NCBI RefSeq assembly: GCF_016756395.1
Contig: NZ_AP018365.1
Location: 2,859,501-2,923,500 of the forward strand
Length of the DNA stretch: 64,000 nucleotides
Reading direction: 5' to 3'
Origin: Streptomyces sp. SN-593
GTDB taxonomy: Bacteria > Actinomycetota > Actinomycetes > Streptomycetales > Streptomycetaceae
Positions 9,501-17,300 of the stretch are shown here, in pieces. The position numbers and the translations under genes were made by a program. Positions within the stretch are counted from its first letter, which is position 1. Each line of letters starts with the position of its first letter. The notes under the pieces were generated by a model, which worked only from the letters and a program-made list of their open reading frames with translations, was not told where the DNA came from and did no database searches.

Positions 9501-10424
9501 CATCATGGTCAGCATCCGCACCGGGCCGGTGAGCTGCGCCAGGTAGGTGGAGAACGCCACGAACGTGCCCAGCGTGATCTGCCCGCGGGCGGCCATCCAG
9601 CCGCCCAGCGCGAGCATGCCGATCTGGCCGAGCGAGGGGACCGCCTGGAGCGCCGGCGTGTAGCGGGCGCTGAGCCGGACGGTGCGCAGCCGGCCGGCGA
9701 ACAGGCGGCGGCCGACCGTCCGCAGCTTGTCCATCTCCTGCCGCTCCTGGCCGAAGCCCTTCACCACGCGCACGCCGGTGACCGAGCCGTCGACGATGCC
9801 GGCGACCGCCGCGGCCTGGCCCTGGGCGTACCACGTGGCGGGGAAGAGCCGCTTGCGGGAGCGGTCGGCGATGAACCACAGCGCCGGGGCGACGGCGAGG
9901 GCGACCAGGGTCAGCACCGGGGAGAGCACCAGCATCACGACGAGGGAGAGCAGGAAGAGCAGCAGGTTGCCGATCATGACGGGCAGCATGAACAGCAGGC
10001 CCTGGATCAACTGGAGGTCGCTGGTGGCGCGACCGACCACCTGCCCGGTGCTCAGCTCGTCCTGCCGGCGGCCGTCGAGCCGCATGATCGACCGGAACAT
10101 CTCGTCGCGCAGGTCGTGCTGGACGTCCAGGGCCAGGCGGCCGCCGTAGAAGCGGCGCATGTACGTGAGCACGTAGACGACGGCCGCGGCCGCCACCAGG
10201 GCGACGGCCCAGGGGGCGAGCTGCCGGTCGTGCCGGACGATGACGTCGTCGATGATCAGCTTGGGGACCAGCGGCACCAGCGCGGTGACGCCCATGCCCG
10301 CCAGCGACGCGCCGAACGACAGCAGCACGTTGCGCTTGTAGCGCCACGCGTAGCCGCTGATCCTGAGGAGCCAGCCCTGTGCGGAGCCGTCACCGACCGC
10401 TCCCCCCGCCTTCGCCTTCGCCAC
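6507..10424 (-). CDS. Fused heterodimer-type ABC exporter (TMD-NBD-TMD-NBD)
   Basis: A 1305-residue full-length exporter made of two half-transporters. Site 1: Walker A GASGSGKST near 380, signature LSGGQRQR near 483, and Walker B LLLLDDATSAVD near 503-514. Site 2: Walker A GETGAGKST near 1095, signature LSAGQRQL near 1196, Walker B ILLLDEATAALD near 1220. In the first Walker B the catalytic Glu is replaced by Asp, as in the degenerate site of heterodimeric exporters such as TM287/288. The linker near 604-623 holds three Cys (CTHDVSADGACGDPRC). GTG 10424 is preferred because GGAGG precedes it by 5 bases. Drug, lipid or peptide efflux is possible; the substrate is unknown. Confidence 0.9.
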   Translation of the reverse strand: MAKAKAGGAVGDGSAQGWLLRISGYAWRYKRNVLLSFGASLAGMGVTALVPLVPKLIIDDVIVRHDRQLAPWAVALVAAAAVVYVLTYMRRFYGGRLALDVQHDLRDEMFRSIMRLDGRRQDELSTGQVVGRATSDLQLIQGLLFMLPVMIGNLLLFLLSLVVMLVLSPVLTLVALAVAPALWFIADRSRKRLFPATWYAQGQAAAVAGIVDGSVTGVRVVKGFGQERQEMDKLRTVGRRLFAGRLRTVRLSARYTPALQAVPSLGQIGMLALGGWMAARGQITLGTFVAFSTYLAQLTGPVRMLTMMLTVGQQARAGVERVLELIDTRPTLDEGAKVLPPGAPATVDFDHVSFGYSAERPVLEGFDLSIEPGETVAVVGASGSGKSTVSLLLPRMYDVTGGAVRIGGVDVRELTFASLRSAIGLVPEDSFLFSDTVRANIAYGKPDATDEEILAATRASQAHEFISALPDGYDTVVGEQGLTLSGGQRQRVALARAILTDPRLLLLDDATSAVDARVEAEIFDALRQVMRGRTTLLIAHRRSTLALADRIAVLEAGRLADVGTHDELQARSPLYRALLTDPEALGADVVDLDPAGAAVPRPGSRCTHDVSADGACGDPRCLLRVQDEAVDAAEPAQATALAGVTPELWPEHLRVVDEDDPAGGRGAAGPPAAAAVRRAGGGPGGGMAGALAGMPATPELLAKVAALPPALDTPDIDEERARAAETGFGLGSMLRGFRSPLVLSLLLVAVDAVAGLLLPVLIRHGIDAGVRRHALHAVWVASLLGLALVLLQWVVEWGSTLLTGRTGERVLYTLRVKIFAHLHRLGLDFYERELSGRIMTRMTTDVDALSTFLQTGLVTALVSVLTFAGILVALLAIDVQLALMVFATLPLLVVATWVFRRKSVRAYESARERIAVVNADLQEHVAGLRVVQAFRGEELGARRFLSRSDEYRTARVRGQFLISVYFPFVQLLSSVAAALVLIVGAHRVNAGTLTAGALVAYLLYIDLFFSPVQQLSQVFDGFQQATVSLGRIRELLNRPTTTPQAADPRPVHRLRGEITFEDVRFRYGGTDAETPDALAGIQLRVPAGQTVAFVGETGAGKSTLVKLVARYYDPTGGAVLVDGTDIRAFDLTGYRQQLGVVPQEPYLFAGTVRDAIAYGRMDATDAEVEAAARAVGADGMIATLEGGYLHQVTERGRNLSAGQRQLIALARAELVDPAILLLDEATAALDLATEALVNQAADRLAVRRTTLVVAHRLSTAARADRVVVLDHGRVIEDGTHDELLARDGRYAELWRTFTGEVRSAA

Positions 10425-10525
10425 GCCGTCCTCCACCACGTTCGTCCCCGCGGCCCGCTGCCGCCTGCCCTGCCCACGCTCGCAACGCGCCCGACCGCGC
10501 GTTTCATCCTCCCGCAACAAATCCA

Positions 10526-10561
10526 ACGACCAAGGTCGCACAGGAGTGCGACCTTGGTCGT
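10526..10561 (-). terminator. Intrinsic terminator after the ureohydrolase gene
   Basis: A perfect 16-bp stem (CGACCAAGGTCGCAC paired with its complement, plus one A-T pair) with a 4-base loop AGGA. In the direction of the ureohydrolase it is followed by the T-rich stretch TTGGATTTGTTG. It separates that gene from the ABC exporter. Confidence 0.75.
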
Positions 10562-10601
10562 AGTCATTTCGAGTGATGACGGAATGCCGGCGGCGGCCGG
10601 C

Positions 10602-11561
10602 TCAGCGTGTCGCGGCGATCTGCCGGGCCATGATCGTCGTGAGCTCGTAGGCGGTGTGGGAGGCGGCGACCGAGGTGATCTCCGCGTGGTCGTAGGCCGG
10701 GGCGACCTCCACCACGTCGGCGGAGACCAGGTGGCAGCCGGCCAGGCCGCGCAGGATCTCCAGGAGCTCGCGGGAGGTGAGCCCGCCGGCTTCCGGGGTC
10801 CCGGTGCCGGGTGCGTGCGCGGGGTCCAGGACGTCGATGTCCACCGAGACGTACAGCGGCCGGTCGCCGATCCGCTCGCGGAGCTGCTGGGCGACCTCGT
10901 CGACGCCGCGCCGCATCACGTCGGCGGAGGTGACGATGCCGAAGCCCATCTTCTCGTCGTCGTCGAGGTCCTTCCGGCCGTAGAGCGGGCCCCGGGTCCC
11001 GACGTGGGAGAGCGCGGAGGTGTCGAGGATGCCCTCCTCCACCGCCCGGCGGAACGGCGTCCCGTGGGTGTAGGCGGCGCCGAAGTACGTGTCCCAGGTG
11101 TCGAGGTGCGCGTCGAAGTGGAGCAGGGCCACCGGCCCGTGCCGCCGGGCGACCGCGCGCAGCAGCGGCAGCGCGATCGTGTGGTCGCCGCCCAGCGTCA
11201 TGAGCCGGGCGCCGGTGCCCAGCAGGTCGTCGGCGGCCGCCTGGACGGACTCGACCGCCTCGCCGATGTCGAACGGGTTGGCCGCGATGTCGCCCGCGTC
11301 GGCGACCTGGGCGAGCGCGAAGGGGGACGCGTCCTGCGCCGGGTTGTACGGACGCAACAGCCGGGATGCCTCGCGGATGGCGTTGCCGCCGAACCGCGCC
11401 CCCGGGCGGTAGGATACCCCCGTGTCGAAGGGCACGCCGACGACGGCGACGTCCGTGGTGCCCACCTCGTCGAGCCGGGGCAGCCGGGCGAAGGTCGCGG
11501 GGCCCGCGTAGCGCGGGACACGCGAGGAGTCGACGGGGCCGCGCGGCTGGGCGCTGCTCAT
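10602..11561 (-). CDS. speB: Agmatinase/guanidinobutyrase-family ureohydrolase
   Basis: A 319-residue arginase-fold enzyme with all manganese-binding motifs. GGDHT supplies the first His, HFDAHLDT gives the Asp-His-Asp set, and [19 protein letters not shown] gives the last Asp pair and substrate loop. It hydrolyses a guanidino compound, releasing urea. Agmatine is the default assignment, but guanidinobutyrate or guanidine-type substrates cannot be excluded by sequence alone. ATG 11561 has a GAGGCAG site upstream. It is a single-gene unit ending in a clear hairpin terminator. The phosphatase-like gene diverges on the other side. Confidence 0.87.
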   Translation of the reverse strand: MSSAQPRGPVDSSRVPRYAGPATFARLPRLDEVGTTDVAVVGVPFDTGVSYRPGARFGGNAIREASRLLRPYNPAQDASPFALAQVADAGDIAANPFDIGEAVESVQAAADDLLGTGARLMTLGGDHTIALPLLRAVARRHGPVALLHFDAHLDTWDTYFGAAYTHGTPFRRAVEEGILDTSALSHVGTRGPLYGRKDLDDDEKMGFGIVTSADVMRRGVDEVAQQLRERIGDRPLYVSVDIDVLDPAHAPGTGTPEAGGLTSRELLEILRGLAGCHLVSADVVEVAPAYDHAEITSVAASHTAYELTTIMARQIAATR

Positions 11562-11940
11562 GGGGCTGCCTCTTCTCGGTCGGGCGGTCGTCGGTGCGAC
11601 CGCCGTCTTCGCACGGCCGCCGTGTCGTGCGGCCGTGGTGGTGCGGGGCCGCCCGGTCGTGCGGCCGTCGTGGTGCGGGGACGCCGTCCGGTACGGCCGC
11701 GCCTCTTGTGCAGCCACACCGCGTGCGGCGGTTCCCGCCGCGACCGGGGCCCGGCGCGGTCGGAAACGGCCGGCCCCGGCGGGCTCCCGCGTGCCGGCGC
11801 GGTACGCCGGTACCCGCGACCCTAGGGACCCGCACCGCCCCCCGAAATGTACGTTTCCTCCAATCGGCGGGGGTGATTACGCCTCGGCGTCGATCCGGGG
11901 CGCGTCGCACACCAGCACGCCGGGGCGGGAGAATGTGCCC

Positions 11941-12825
11941 ATGCCCATGGACCCGCTGCCTGCCACCCCCACTCGCCAGGCCCTCGTCTCGCACCTGATA
12001 CGCACCCGGATCGCCGGGGACGTCGCGACCCCTCGCGAGAACAACCTCGACCACTACCGCGAGCTCGCCGAGGGCAACCGCTACTTCTGGTTCGGGCTGG
12101 ACCTCGGCGACCGGTGGACCGACGCGTCGGCGGTGCTGGAGCTGATGGCCGAGCGGTGCGGCGTGGTCGCCGACCCCGAGCACGTCAACGGGCAGGACAC
12201 CATCGACCCGGAACTGACCGTCGACGGGCTGGACCGGATGGCCGAGGTGCTGAGGAAGGCGGTGGAGGACCGTTCCACGGTCCTGCTGGCGAGCGGGCAC
12301 CCCGCGGGCCTGTTCGCGGTGCACAACGTGCTCGCCAAGGCGCTGCGGGCGGTCGGCTGCCAGGTGGTCGGGCCGGCGGAGAACCTGTACGCGGACGGCG
12401 GCGAGATCCGCTACCTCGGCGGCGTCTTCATGCTGCACCGGGGCGGCAGCCTGGTGCACACGCACTCGCCCGAGCCCATGGCCGAGGTGCTCAACGCCCT
12501 GGAGCGCGACGGGCGCGGGCTGCCCGACCTGGTGGTGGCCGACCACGGGTGGGCGGGCTGCGCGGGGGCACGCGGCATCGACACGGTCGGCTTCGCGGAC
12601 TCCAACGACCCGGCCCTCTTCGTCGGCGAGTCCGAGGGCAGCGTCCTGGTGAGCGTGCCGCTCGACGACAACGTGCAGCCCCACTTCTACGCCCCGATGG
12701 CGTCCTACCTGCTGGACGCGGCCGACCTGCGGCACCGCCCGGCCGCGCCCCGACCGGGCGGGGGCGGCCGGCACCGCCCCGACCCGCGGACCCGCAGGAC
12801 CCGGACCCGCAAGACCCGCGACTAG
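11941..12825 (+). CDS. Phosphatase-family protein, conserved in Streptomyces
   Basis: A 294-residue protein resembling a set of Streptomyces proteins annotated simply as phosphatase. Distinctive segments are RIAGDVATPRENNLDHYREL near the N-terminus, a TVLLASGHPAGL strand, THSPEPM, and DLVVADHGWAGCAGARGIDT, followed by a segment ending VPLDDNV. The biochemical activity is not established from sequence. ATG 11941 follows a GGCGGGAG site by 9 bases; GTG 11935 is an alternative. The last 30 residues are a Pro/Arg/Thr-rich basic tail (RRTRTRKTRD) that looks disordered. It diverges from the ureohydrolase. Confidence 0.72.
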   Translation: MPMDPLPATPTRQALVSHLIRTRIAGDVATPRENNLDHYRELAEGNRYFWFGLDLGDRWTDASAVLELMAERCGVVADPEHVNGQDTIDPELTVDGLDRMAEVLRKAVEDRSTVLLASGHPAGLFAVHNVLAKALRAVGCQVVGPAENLYADGGEIRYLGGVFMLHRGGSLVHTHSPEPMAEVLNALERDGRGLPDLVVADHGWAGCAGARGIDTVGFADSNDPALFVGESEGSVLVSVPLDDNVQPHFYAPMASYLLDAADLRHRPAAPRPGGGGRHRPDPRTRRTRTRKTRD

Positions 12826-12877
12826 ATCCTGTCCGGCGAGGTCCGGTCACACGGCACCCGGGACCTGACGCAGGAGG

Positions 12878-13762
12878 TCAGGCGCGCGGCACCCGGACGA
12901 GGCCCTCCTGGATCACCGACACCGCCAGCGCGCCGTCCTGCGTGTAGATGCGGGCGGTGCCCAGGCCCCGGCCGCCCGAGGAGGACGGGCTCTGCTGGTC
13001 GTACAGCAGCCACTGGTCCGCCCGGAAGGGGCGGTGGAACCACATCGCGTGGTCCAGGCTGGCGCCCACCACGTCGCCGACCGCCCAGCCGCCGCGCCCG
13101 TGCGCGAGGAGCACGGAGTCCAGCAGCGTCATGTCCGACACATAGGTGGCGAGGCAGACGTGGAGCAGCGGGTCGTCGGCGAGTTCGCCCCTCGTGCGGA
13201 ACCACACCTGCGAGCGGGGCTCGCGGCGCACCCCGGCGGTGAGGAAGGGCGGGTCCTCGACGTAGCGCAGGTCCACGGCGGCACGCGCCTCCTGCAGCCG
13301 GTCGATCACCGTCGGGTCGGGGAACCTGTCGGCGTGCTTCGGCAGCAGTTCGTCGGCCGACGGGAGCGACTCGGGGTCGGGCGCCGGCGGCATCGCCTCC
13401 TGGTGCTCCAGACCGTCCTCGTGGACCTGGAAGGACGCCGACAGGTGGAAGATCGGCTGGCCGTGCTGGATCGCGACGACGCGGCGCGTGGTGAAGGAGC
13501 GGCCGTCGCGGATCCGGTCCACCTGGTAGACGATCGGCGCGCCGGGGTCGCCCGGCCGCAGGAAGTACGCGTGCAGGGAGTGCGCGGCGCGCTCGGGGGG
13601 CACGGTGCGGCCGGCCGCGACCAGGGCCTGCGCGGCGACCTGGCCGCCGAAGACGCGCGGCACCACGGCCGAGCGGCTGTAGCCGCGGAAGATGTCCTGC
13701 TCGATCCGCTCCAGGTCGAGGAGATCAAGCAGGGACTCCAGGGGTGTCGGGTTCTCGTTCAC
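12878..13762 (-). CDS. tesB: Acyl-CoA thioesterase II
   Basis: A 294-residue double-hotdog thioesterase matching the TesB family in length and motifs. These include VFGGQVAAQAL, the N-terminal hotdog segment LHAYFLRPGDP, and the C-terminal SLDHAMWFHRPFRADQWLLYDQQSP, which carries the Asp of the catalytic Asp/Thr/Gln network. It hydrolyses acyl-CoA to free acid and CoA. ATG 13762 overlaps the TGA of the acyl-CoA dehydrogenase by 4 bases, so it is the last gene of a TetR-dehydrogenase-thioesterase operon. It may relieve CoA sequestration when acyl-CoA intermediates accumulate (inference). Confidence 0.93.
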   Translation of the reverse strand: MNENPTPLESLLDLLDLERIEQDIFRGYSRSAVVPRVFGGQVAAQALVAAGRTVPPERAAHSLHAYFLRPGDPGAPIVYQVDRIRDGRSFTTRRVVAIQHGQPIFHLSASFQVHEDGLEHQEAMPPAPDPESLPSADELLPKHADRFPDPTVIDRLQEARAAVDLRYVEDPPFLTAGVRREPRSQVWFRTRGELADDPLLHVCLATYVSDMTLLDSVLLAHGRGGWAVGDVVGASLDHAMWFHRPFRADQWLLYDQQSPSSSGGRGLGTARIYTQDGALAVSVIQEGLVRVPRA

Positions 13763-14916
13763 AGGCCCATCGACTTGGCGATGATCGACTTCATGACCTC
13801 ACTGGTCCCGCCGTAGATCCGGTTGACCCGGTTGTCCGCGTACAGGCGGGCGATCGGGTATTCGTTCATGTAACCGTATCCGCCGTGCAGCTGGAGGCAG
13901 CGGTCGATGACGCGGGCGGCGACCTCGGTGCAGAAGAGCTTGGCGGAGGCGGCGTCGGCGGCCGACAGTTGGCGCAGGTCGTGGGCCTCCAGCGCGCGGT
14001 CCACGACGGCCTCGGCGGCATCGACCTCGGCCTTGCAGGCGGCGAGCTCGAACTTGGTGTTCTGGAAGGAGGCGACGGTCTTGCCGAACACGGTGCGGTC
14101 CTGGACGTACGCCTGCGCGAAGCGGACGGCGGCCGCCGCCTGGGCGTACGCGCCGGCCGCGATGGCCAGCCGCTCCTGCGGCAGGTTCTGGCCGAGGTAG
14201 GAGAAGCCCTTGCCCTCCTCGCCGAGCAGGTCCTCGGCGGGCACGCGGACGTCGGAGAAGGACAGCTCCGCGGTGTCGGAGGTCTTCAGGCCGAGCTTGT
14301 CGAGCTTGCGGCCGACCGTGTAGCCCTCGGACTTGGTGTCGACGACGAACAGGGAGATGCCGGCGCGGCGGTCCTCGGCGGTGGGCGGGGCGGTGCGGGC
14401 GCAGACGATGACGCGGTCGGCGTGGACGCCTCCGGTGATGAAGGTCTTCGCCCCGTTGAGGACGTAGTGGCCGCCGTCCTCCGCGAGCTTGGCGGTGGTC
14501 TTCATGCCGGCCAGGTCGGAGCCGGTGCCGGGCTCGGTCATCGCGATGGCGAACATCGTGGCGCCGCTGACGAAGCCGGGCAGCCAGCGCTTCTTCTGCT
14601 CCTGGGTGGCGTACGCCATCACGTACGGCAGGCAGAGGCCGACGTGCACGCTGCTGCCGCCGAAGCTGACGCCGGCGCGCGCGAGCTCCTCGCCGATCAC
14701 GACCTGGAACTTGAAGCTGGTCTCGCCCGCGCCGCCGAACTCCTCGGGCACCTCGATGCCGAAGACGCCCAGTTCGCCGAGCCGGTGGTAGAACTCCCGC
14801 GGCACCTGCCCGGCCGCCAGCCACTCGTCGTAGACGGGCACGACCTCGGCCTCGATGAAGGCGCGTATCGTCGCGCGGAACGCCTCGTGGTCCTCGTTGA
14901 ACACCGTACGACGCAC
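13759..14916 (-). CDS. Acyl-CoA dehydrogenase
   Basis: A 385-residue FAD-dependent acyl-CoA dehydrogenase. It has the FAD-contacting MTEPGTGSDLAGMKTTA segment, the QLHGGYGYMNEYPIARLYAD signature and the C-terminal NRIYGGTSEVMKSIIA. It introduces a 2,3-double bond into an acyl-CoA and passes electrons to ETF. GTG 14916 has GGGAGG 7 bases upstream. It sits between the TetR gene (33-bp gap) and tesB (4-bp overlap). It differs clearly from the second dehydrogenase of this island (20338-21504), so the two probably use different chain types. Confidence 0.93.
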   Translation of the reverse strand: MRRTVFNEDHEAFRATIRAFIEAEVVPVYDEWLAAGQVPREFYHRLGELGVFGIEVPEEFGGAGETSFKFQVVIGEELARAGVSFGGSSVHVGLCLPYVMAYATQEQKKRWLPGFVSGATMFAIAMTEPGTGSDLAGMKTTAKLAEDGGHYVLNGAKTFITGGVHADRVIVCARTAPPTAEDRRAGISLFVVDTKSEGYTVGRKLDKLGLKTSDTAELSFSDVRVPAEDLLGEEGKGFSYLGQNLPQERLAIAAGAYAQAAAAVRFAQAYVQDRTVFGKTVASFQNTKFELAACKAEVDAAEAVVDRALEAHDLRQLSAADAASAKLFCTEVAARVIDRCLQLHGGYGYMNEYPIARLYADNRVNRIYGGTSEVMKSIIAKSMGL

Positions 14917-14949
14917 AGCGCGCCTCCCGTCGGAGAAGTAAGCAAGCGC

Positions 14950-15579
14950 TCAGAAAGTTACCCGCCGGTCGTCGCCGCTGTCCAGGCCGGAGCCGCCGTC
15001 GAGGGCGTCCAGCGCGCTCAGCGCGAGGCGGTGCAGAAGGGCGGCCATTCCGGCCCGGTCCGGCAGGCCGGACTGCGCGCCGAGGTGGGGCGTGGAGTTG
15101 AGCAGGCCGAACACGGCGTGCACGGCGGCGCGGGCCTCCAGTTCGGTGGCCCGCGGATAGACCCGCCGGACCACGCCGACCCACTCCTCCACGTACTGCC
15201 GCTGGAGCTGGCGGACGAGCTTGCGGTCCGAGTCGCGCAGCCGGTCCAGCTCGCGGTCGTGCAGCGTGATGAGCGGCCGGTCGTCGATCGCGAAGTCGAT
15301 GTGGCCGCGGATCAGCGCGTCCAGCGCCTCGGCGGGCTCGCCGCTCTCGGCCACCCGCATCCGGCCCGCGGACAGCAGCCGCCCGCTGATCCCGACCAGC
15401 AGTTCGGCGAGCATCGCGTCCTTCCCCGCGAAGTGCCGGTACAGGCCGGGGCCGCTGATGCCGACCGCGGCCCCTATCTCGTCGACGCCGACCCCGTGGA
15501 ACCCGCGCTCGGCGAAGAGCCGCGCGGCCTCCCGGAGGATCTGCTCGCGCCGGTTTTCCACAGCTTTCGTCGGACTCAT
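14950..15579 (-). CDS. TetR-family regulator of acyl-CoA catabolism
   Basis: A 209-residue TetR protein. The DNA-binding helices are at residues 10-57 (RREQILREAARLFAERGFHG ... GISGPGLYRHFAGKD), followed by an all-helical ligand domain. It starts at ATG 15579; a longer TTG start 18 bases upstream is possible but less likely. It leads the operon with the acyl-CoA dehydrogenase and thioesterase and diverges from the carboxylase operon. Two GTTARCG-NN-CGYTAAC palindromes lie in the 84-bp shared promoter region, so it should repress both sides and probably senses a CoA thioester (inference). Confidence 0.9.
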   Translation of the reverse strand: MSPTKAVENRREQILREAARLFAERGFHGVGVDEIGAAVGISGPGLYRHFAGKDAMLAELLVGISGRLLSAGRMRVAESGEPAEALDALIRGHIDFAIDDRPLITLHDRELDRLRDSDRKLVRQLQRQYVEEWVGVVRRVYPRATELEARAAVHAVFGLLNSTPHLGAQSGLPDRAGMAALLHRLALSALDALDGGSGLDSGDDRRVTF

Positions 15580-15601
15580 GGAATCGAGTCTAGACAATCC
15601 C

Positions 15602-15617
15602 GTTAGCGGGCGTTAAC
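15602..15617. promoter_or_regulatory. TetR operator candidate 1
   Basis: GTTAGCGGGCGTTAAC, a 16-bp palindrome of the form GTTARCG-NN-CGYTAAC. It lies 22 bp from the TetR start codon and 28 bp (centre to centre) from its twin at 15630-15645. Confidence 0.7.
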
Positions 15618-15629
15618 GTGGAGTCATCG

Positions 15630-15645
15630 GTTAACGCTCGCTAAC
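15630..15645. promoter_or_regulatory. TetR operator candidate 2
   Basis: GTTAACGCTCGCTAAC, same consensus as the site at 15602-15617. It ends 18 bp before the carboxylase beta-subunit start codon. Confidence 0.7.
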
Positions 15646-15663
15646 ACACCGGGGGGCCGACCC

Positions 15664-17292
15664 ATGGCAGCACCCGCCCTGACCAGTGCCACAGATCCGA
15701 CATCGGAGGCATTCCGCGCCAACACGCAGGCGCACACCGCGCTCGTGGCCACGCTGCGTGACAAGCTCGCCACCGCCAGGCTCGGCGGCGGGGAGAAGGC
15801 GCGCGCACGGCACACCTCAAGGGGAAAGCTGCTGCCGAGGGACCGCGTCGACGGACTGCTCGACCCCGGCTCCCCCTTCCTGGAGCTGGCCCCGCTCGCG
15901 GCCGACGGGATGTACGACGGCCAGGCACCCGCGGCGGGGGTGATCGCCGGGATCGGCCGCGTCTCGGGCCGCGAGGTCGTGGTGGTGGCCAACGACGCCA
16001 CCGTCAAGGGCGGCACCTATTACCCGATGACCGTCAAGAAGCACCTCCGGGCCCAGGAGGTCGCCCTCGACAACCGGCTGCCGTGCGTCTACCTGGTGGA
16101 CTCCGGCGGCGCCTTCCTCCCCCGGCAGGACGAGGTCTTCCCCGACCGCGACCACTTCGGCCGGATCTTCTTCAACCAGGCGACCATGTCGGCGCGCGGC
16201 ATCCCGCAGATCGCCGCGGTGATGGGTTCGTGCACCGCCGGCGGCGCCTACGTACCGGCGATGAGCGACGAGGCCGTCATCGTGCGCAACCAGGGCACGA
16301 TCTTCCTCGGCGGCCCGCCCCTGGTGAAGGCCGCCACCGGAGAGGTGGTCACCGCCGAGGAACTGGGCGGTGGCGAGGTGCACTCCCGGACCTCCGGCGT
16401 GACCGACCACCTCGCCGAGGACGACCCGCACGCGCTGAGCATCGTCCGCGACATCGTGGCCACGCTCCCCGCCCGGGGAGCGCCGCCCTGGACGGTGCGG
16501 CCGGCGCAGCCACCCGCGGTGGACCCGGCGGGGCTGTACGGCGCGGTCCCCGCCGACTCCCGCACCCCGTACGACGTACGGGAGGTGATCGCCCGGCTGG
16601 TGGACGGCAGCCGGTTCGCGGAGTTCAAGGCGGAGTACGGCACAACACTGGTCACCGGTTTCGCCCACGTCCAGGGCCACCCGGTCGGCATCGTGGCGAA
16701 CAACGGCATCCTCTTCGCCGAGTCGGCCCTCAAGGGCGCGCACTTCATCGAGCTGTGCGACCAGCGCGGCATCCCGCTGCTCTTCCTCCAGAACATCTCG
16801 GGCTTCATGGTGGGCCGGCAGTACGAAGCGGGCGGCATCGCCAAGCACGGCGCGAAGATGGTGACGGCGGTGGCGTGCGCGCGGGTGCCGAAGCTGACCG
16901 TGGTGATCGGCGGCTCCTACGGCGCGGGCAACTACTCGATGTGCGGCCGCGCCTACAGCCCCCGGTTCCTGTGGATGTGGCCCAACGCGAAGATCTCCGT
17001 GATGGGTGGCGAGCAGGCCGCCTCGGTGCTGGCCACGGTGAAGCGGGACCAGTTGGCGGCCGCCGGGGAGAAGTGGAGCGAGGAGGCGGAGGAGGCGTTC
17101 AGGGCGCCGATCCGCGAGCAGTACGACACCCAGGGCAACGCCTACTACGCGACGGCCCGGCTGTGGGACGACGGGGTCATCGACCCGCTGGAGACCCGCA
17201 CCGTGCTGGGGCTGGCGCTGACCGCCTGTGCCAACGCGCCGCTGCCGGCGGCCGATCCGACCGCGCCGGGCTACGGCGTCTTCCGGATGTGA
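15664..17292 (+). CDS. accD1: Methylcrotonyl-CoA carboxylase-type carboxyltransferase (beta) subunit
   Basis: A 542-residue carboxyltransferase of the crotonase-like fold with both halves present. [20 protein letters not shown] and [17 protein letters not shown] mark the N-terminal lobe, and [20 protein letters not shown] and [19 protein letters not shown] mark the C-terminal lobe. These fit MCC beta subunits better than propionyl-CoA carboxylases. It transfers CO2 from carboxybiotin to 3-methylcrotonyl-CoA in leucine breakdown. ATG 15664 is the first gene of the rightward operon and lies just after the second TetR operator candidate. The alpha subunit follows after 8 bp. Confidence 0.92.
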   Translation: MAAPALTSATDPTSEAFRANTQAHTALVATLRDKLATARLGGGEKARARHTSRGKLLPRDRVDGLLDPGSPFLELAPLAADGMYDGQAPAAGVIAGIGRVSGREVVVVANDATVKGGTYYPMTVKKHLRAQEVALDNRLPCVYLVDSGGAFLPRQDEVFPDRDHFGRIFFNQATMSARGIPQIAAVMGSCTAGGAYVPAMSDEAVIVRNQGTIFLGGPPLVKAATGEVVTAEELGGGEVHSRTSGVTDHLAEDDPHALSIVRDIVATLPARGAPPWTVRPAQPPAVDPAGLYGAVPADSRTPYDVREVIARLVDGSRFAEFKAEYGTTLVTGFAHVQGHPVGIVANNGILFAESALKGAHFIELCDQRGIPLLFLQNISGFMVGRQYEAGGIAKHGAKMVTAVACARVPKLTVVIGGSYGAGNYSMCGRAYSPRFLWMWPNAKISVMGGEQAASVLATVKRDQLAAAGEKWSEEAEEAFRAPIREQYDTQGNAYYATARLWDDGVIDPLETRTVLGLALTACANAPLPAADPTAPGYGVFRM

Positions 17293-17300
17293 GGGCCGAG

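Noticed and set aside
14941..14950. AGCAAGCGCT, close to the LacI site at 2025, between the TetR and acyl-CoA dehydrogenase genes
   Set aside because: Only ten bases match, it overlaps the TetR stop codon and lacks the palindromic continuation. Probably chance, though a weak TetR-type site cannot be excluded.
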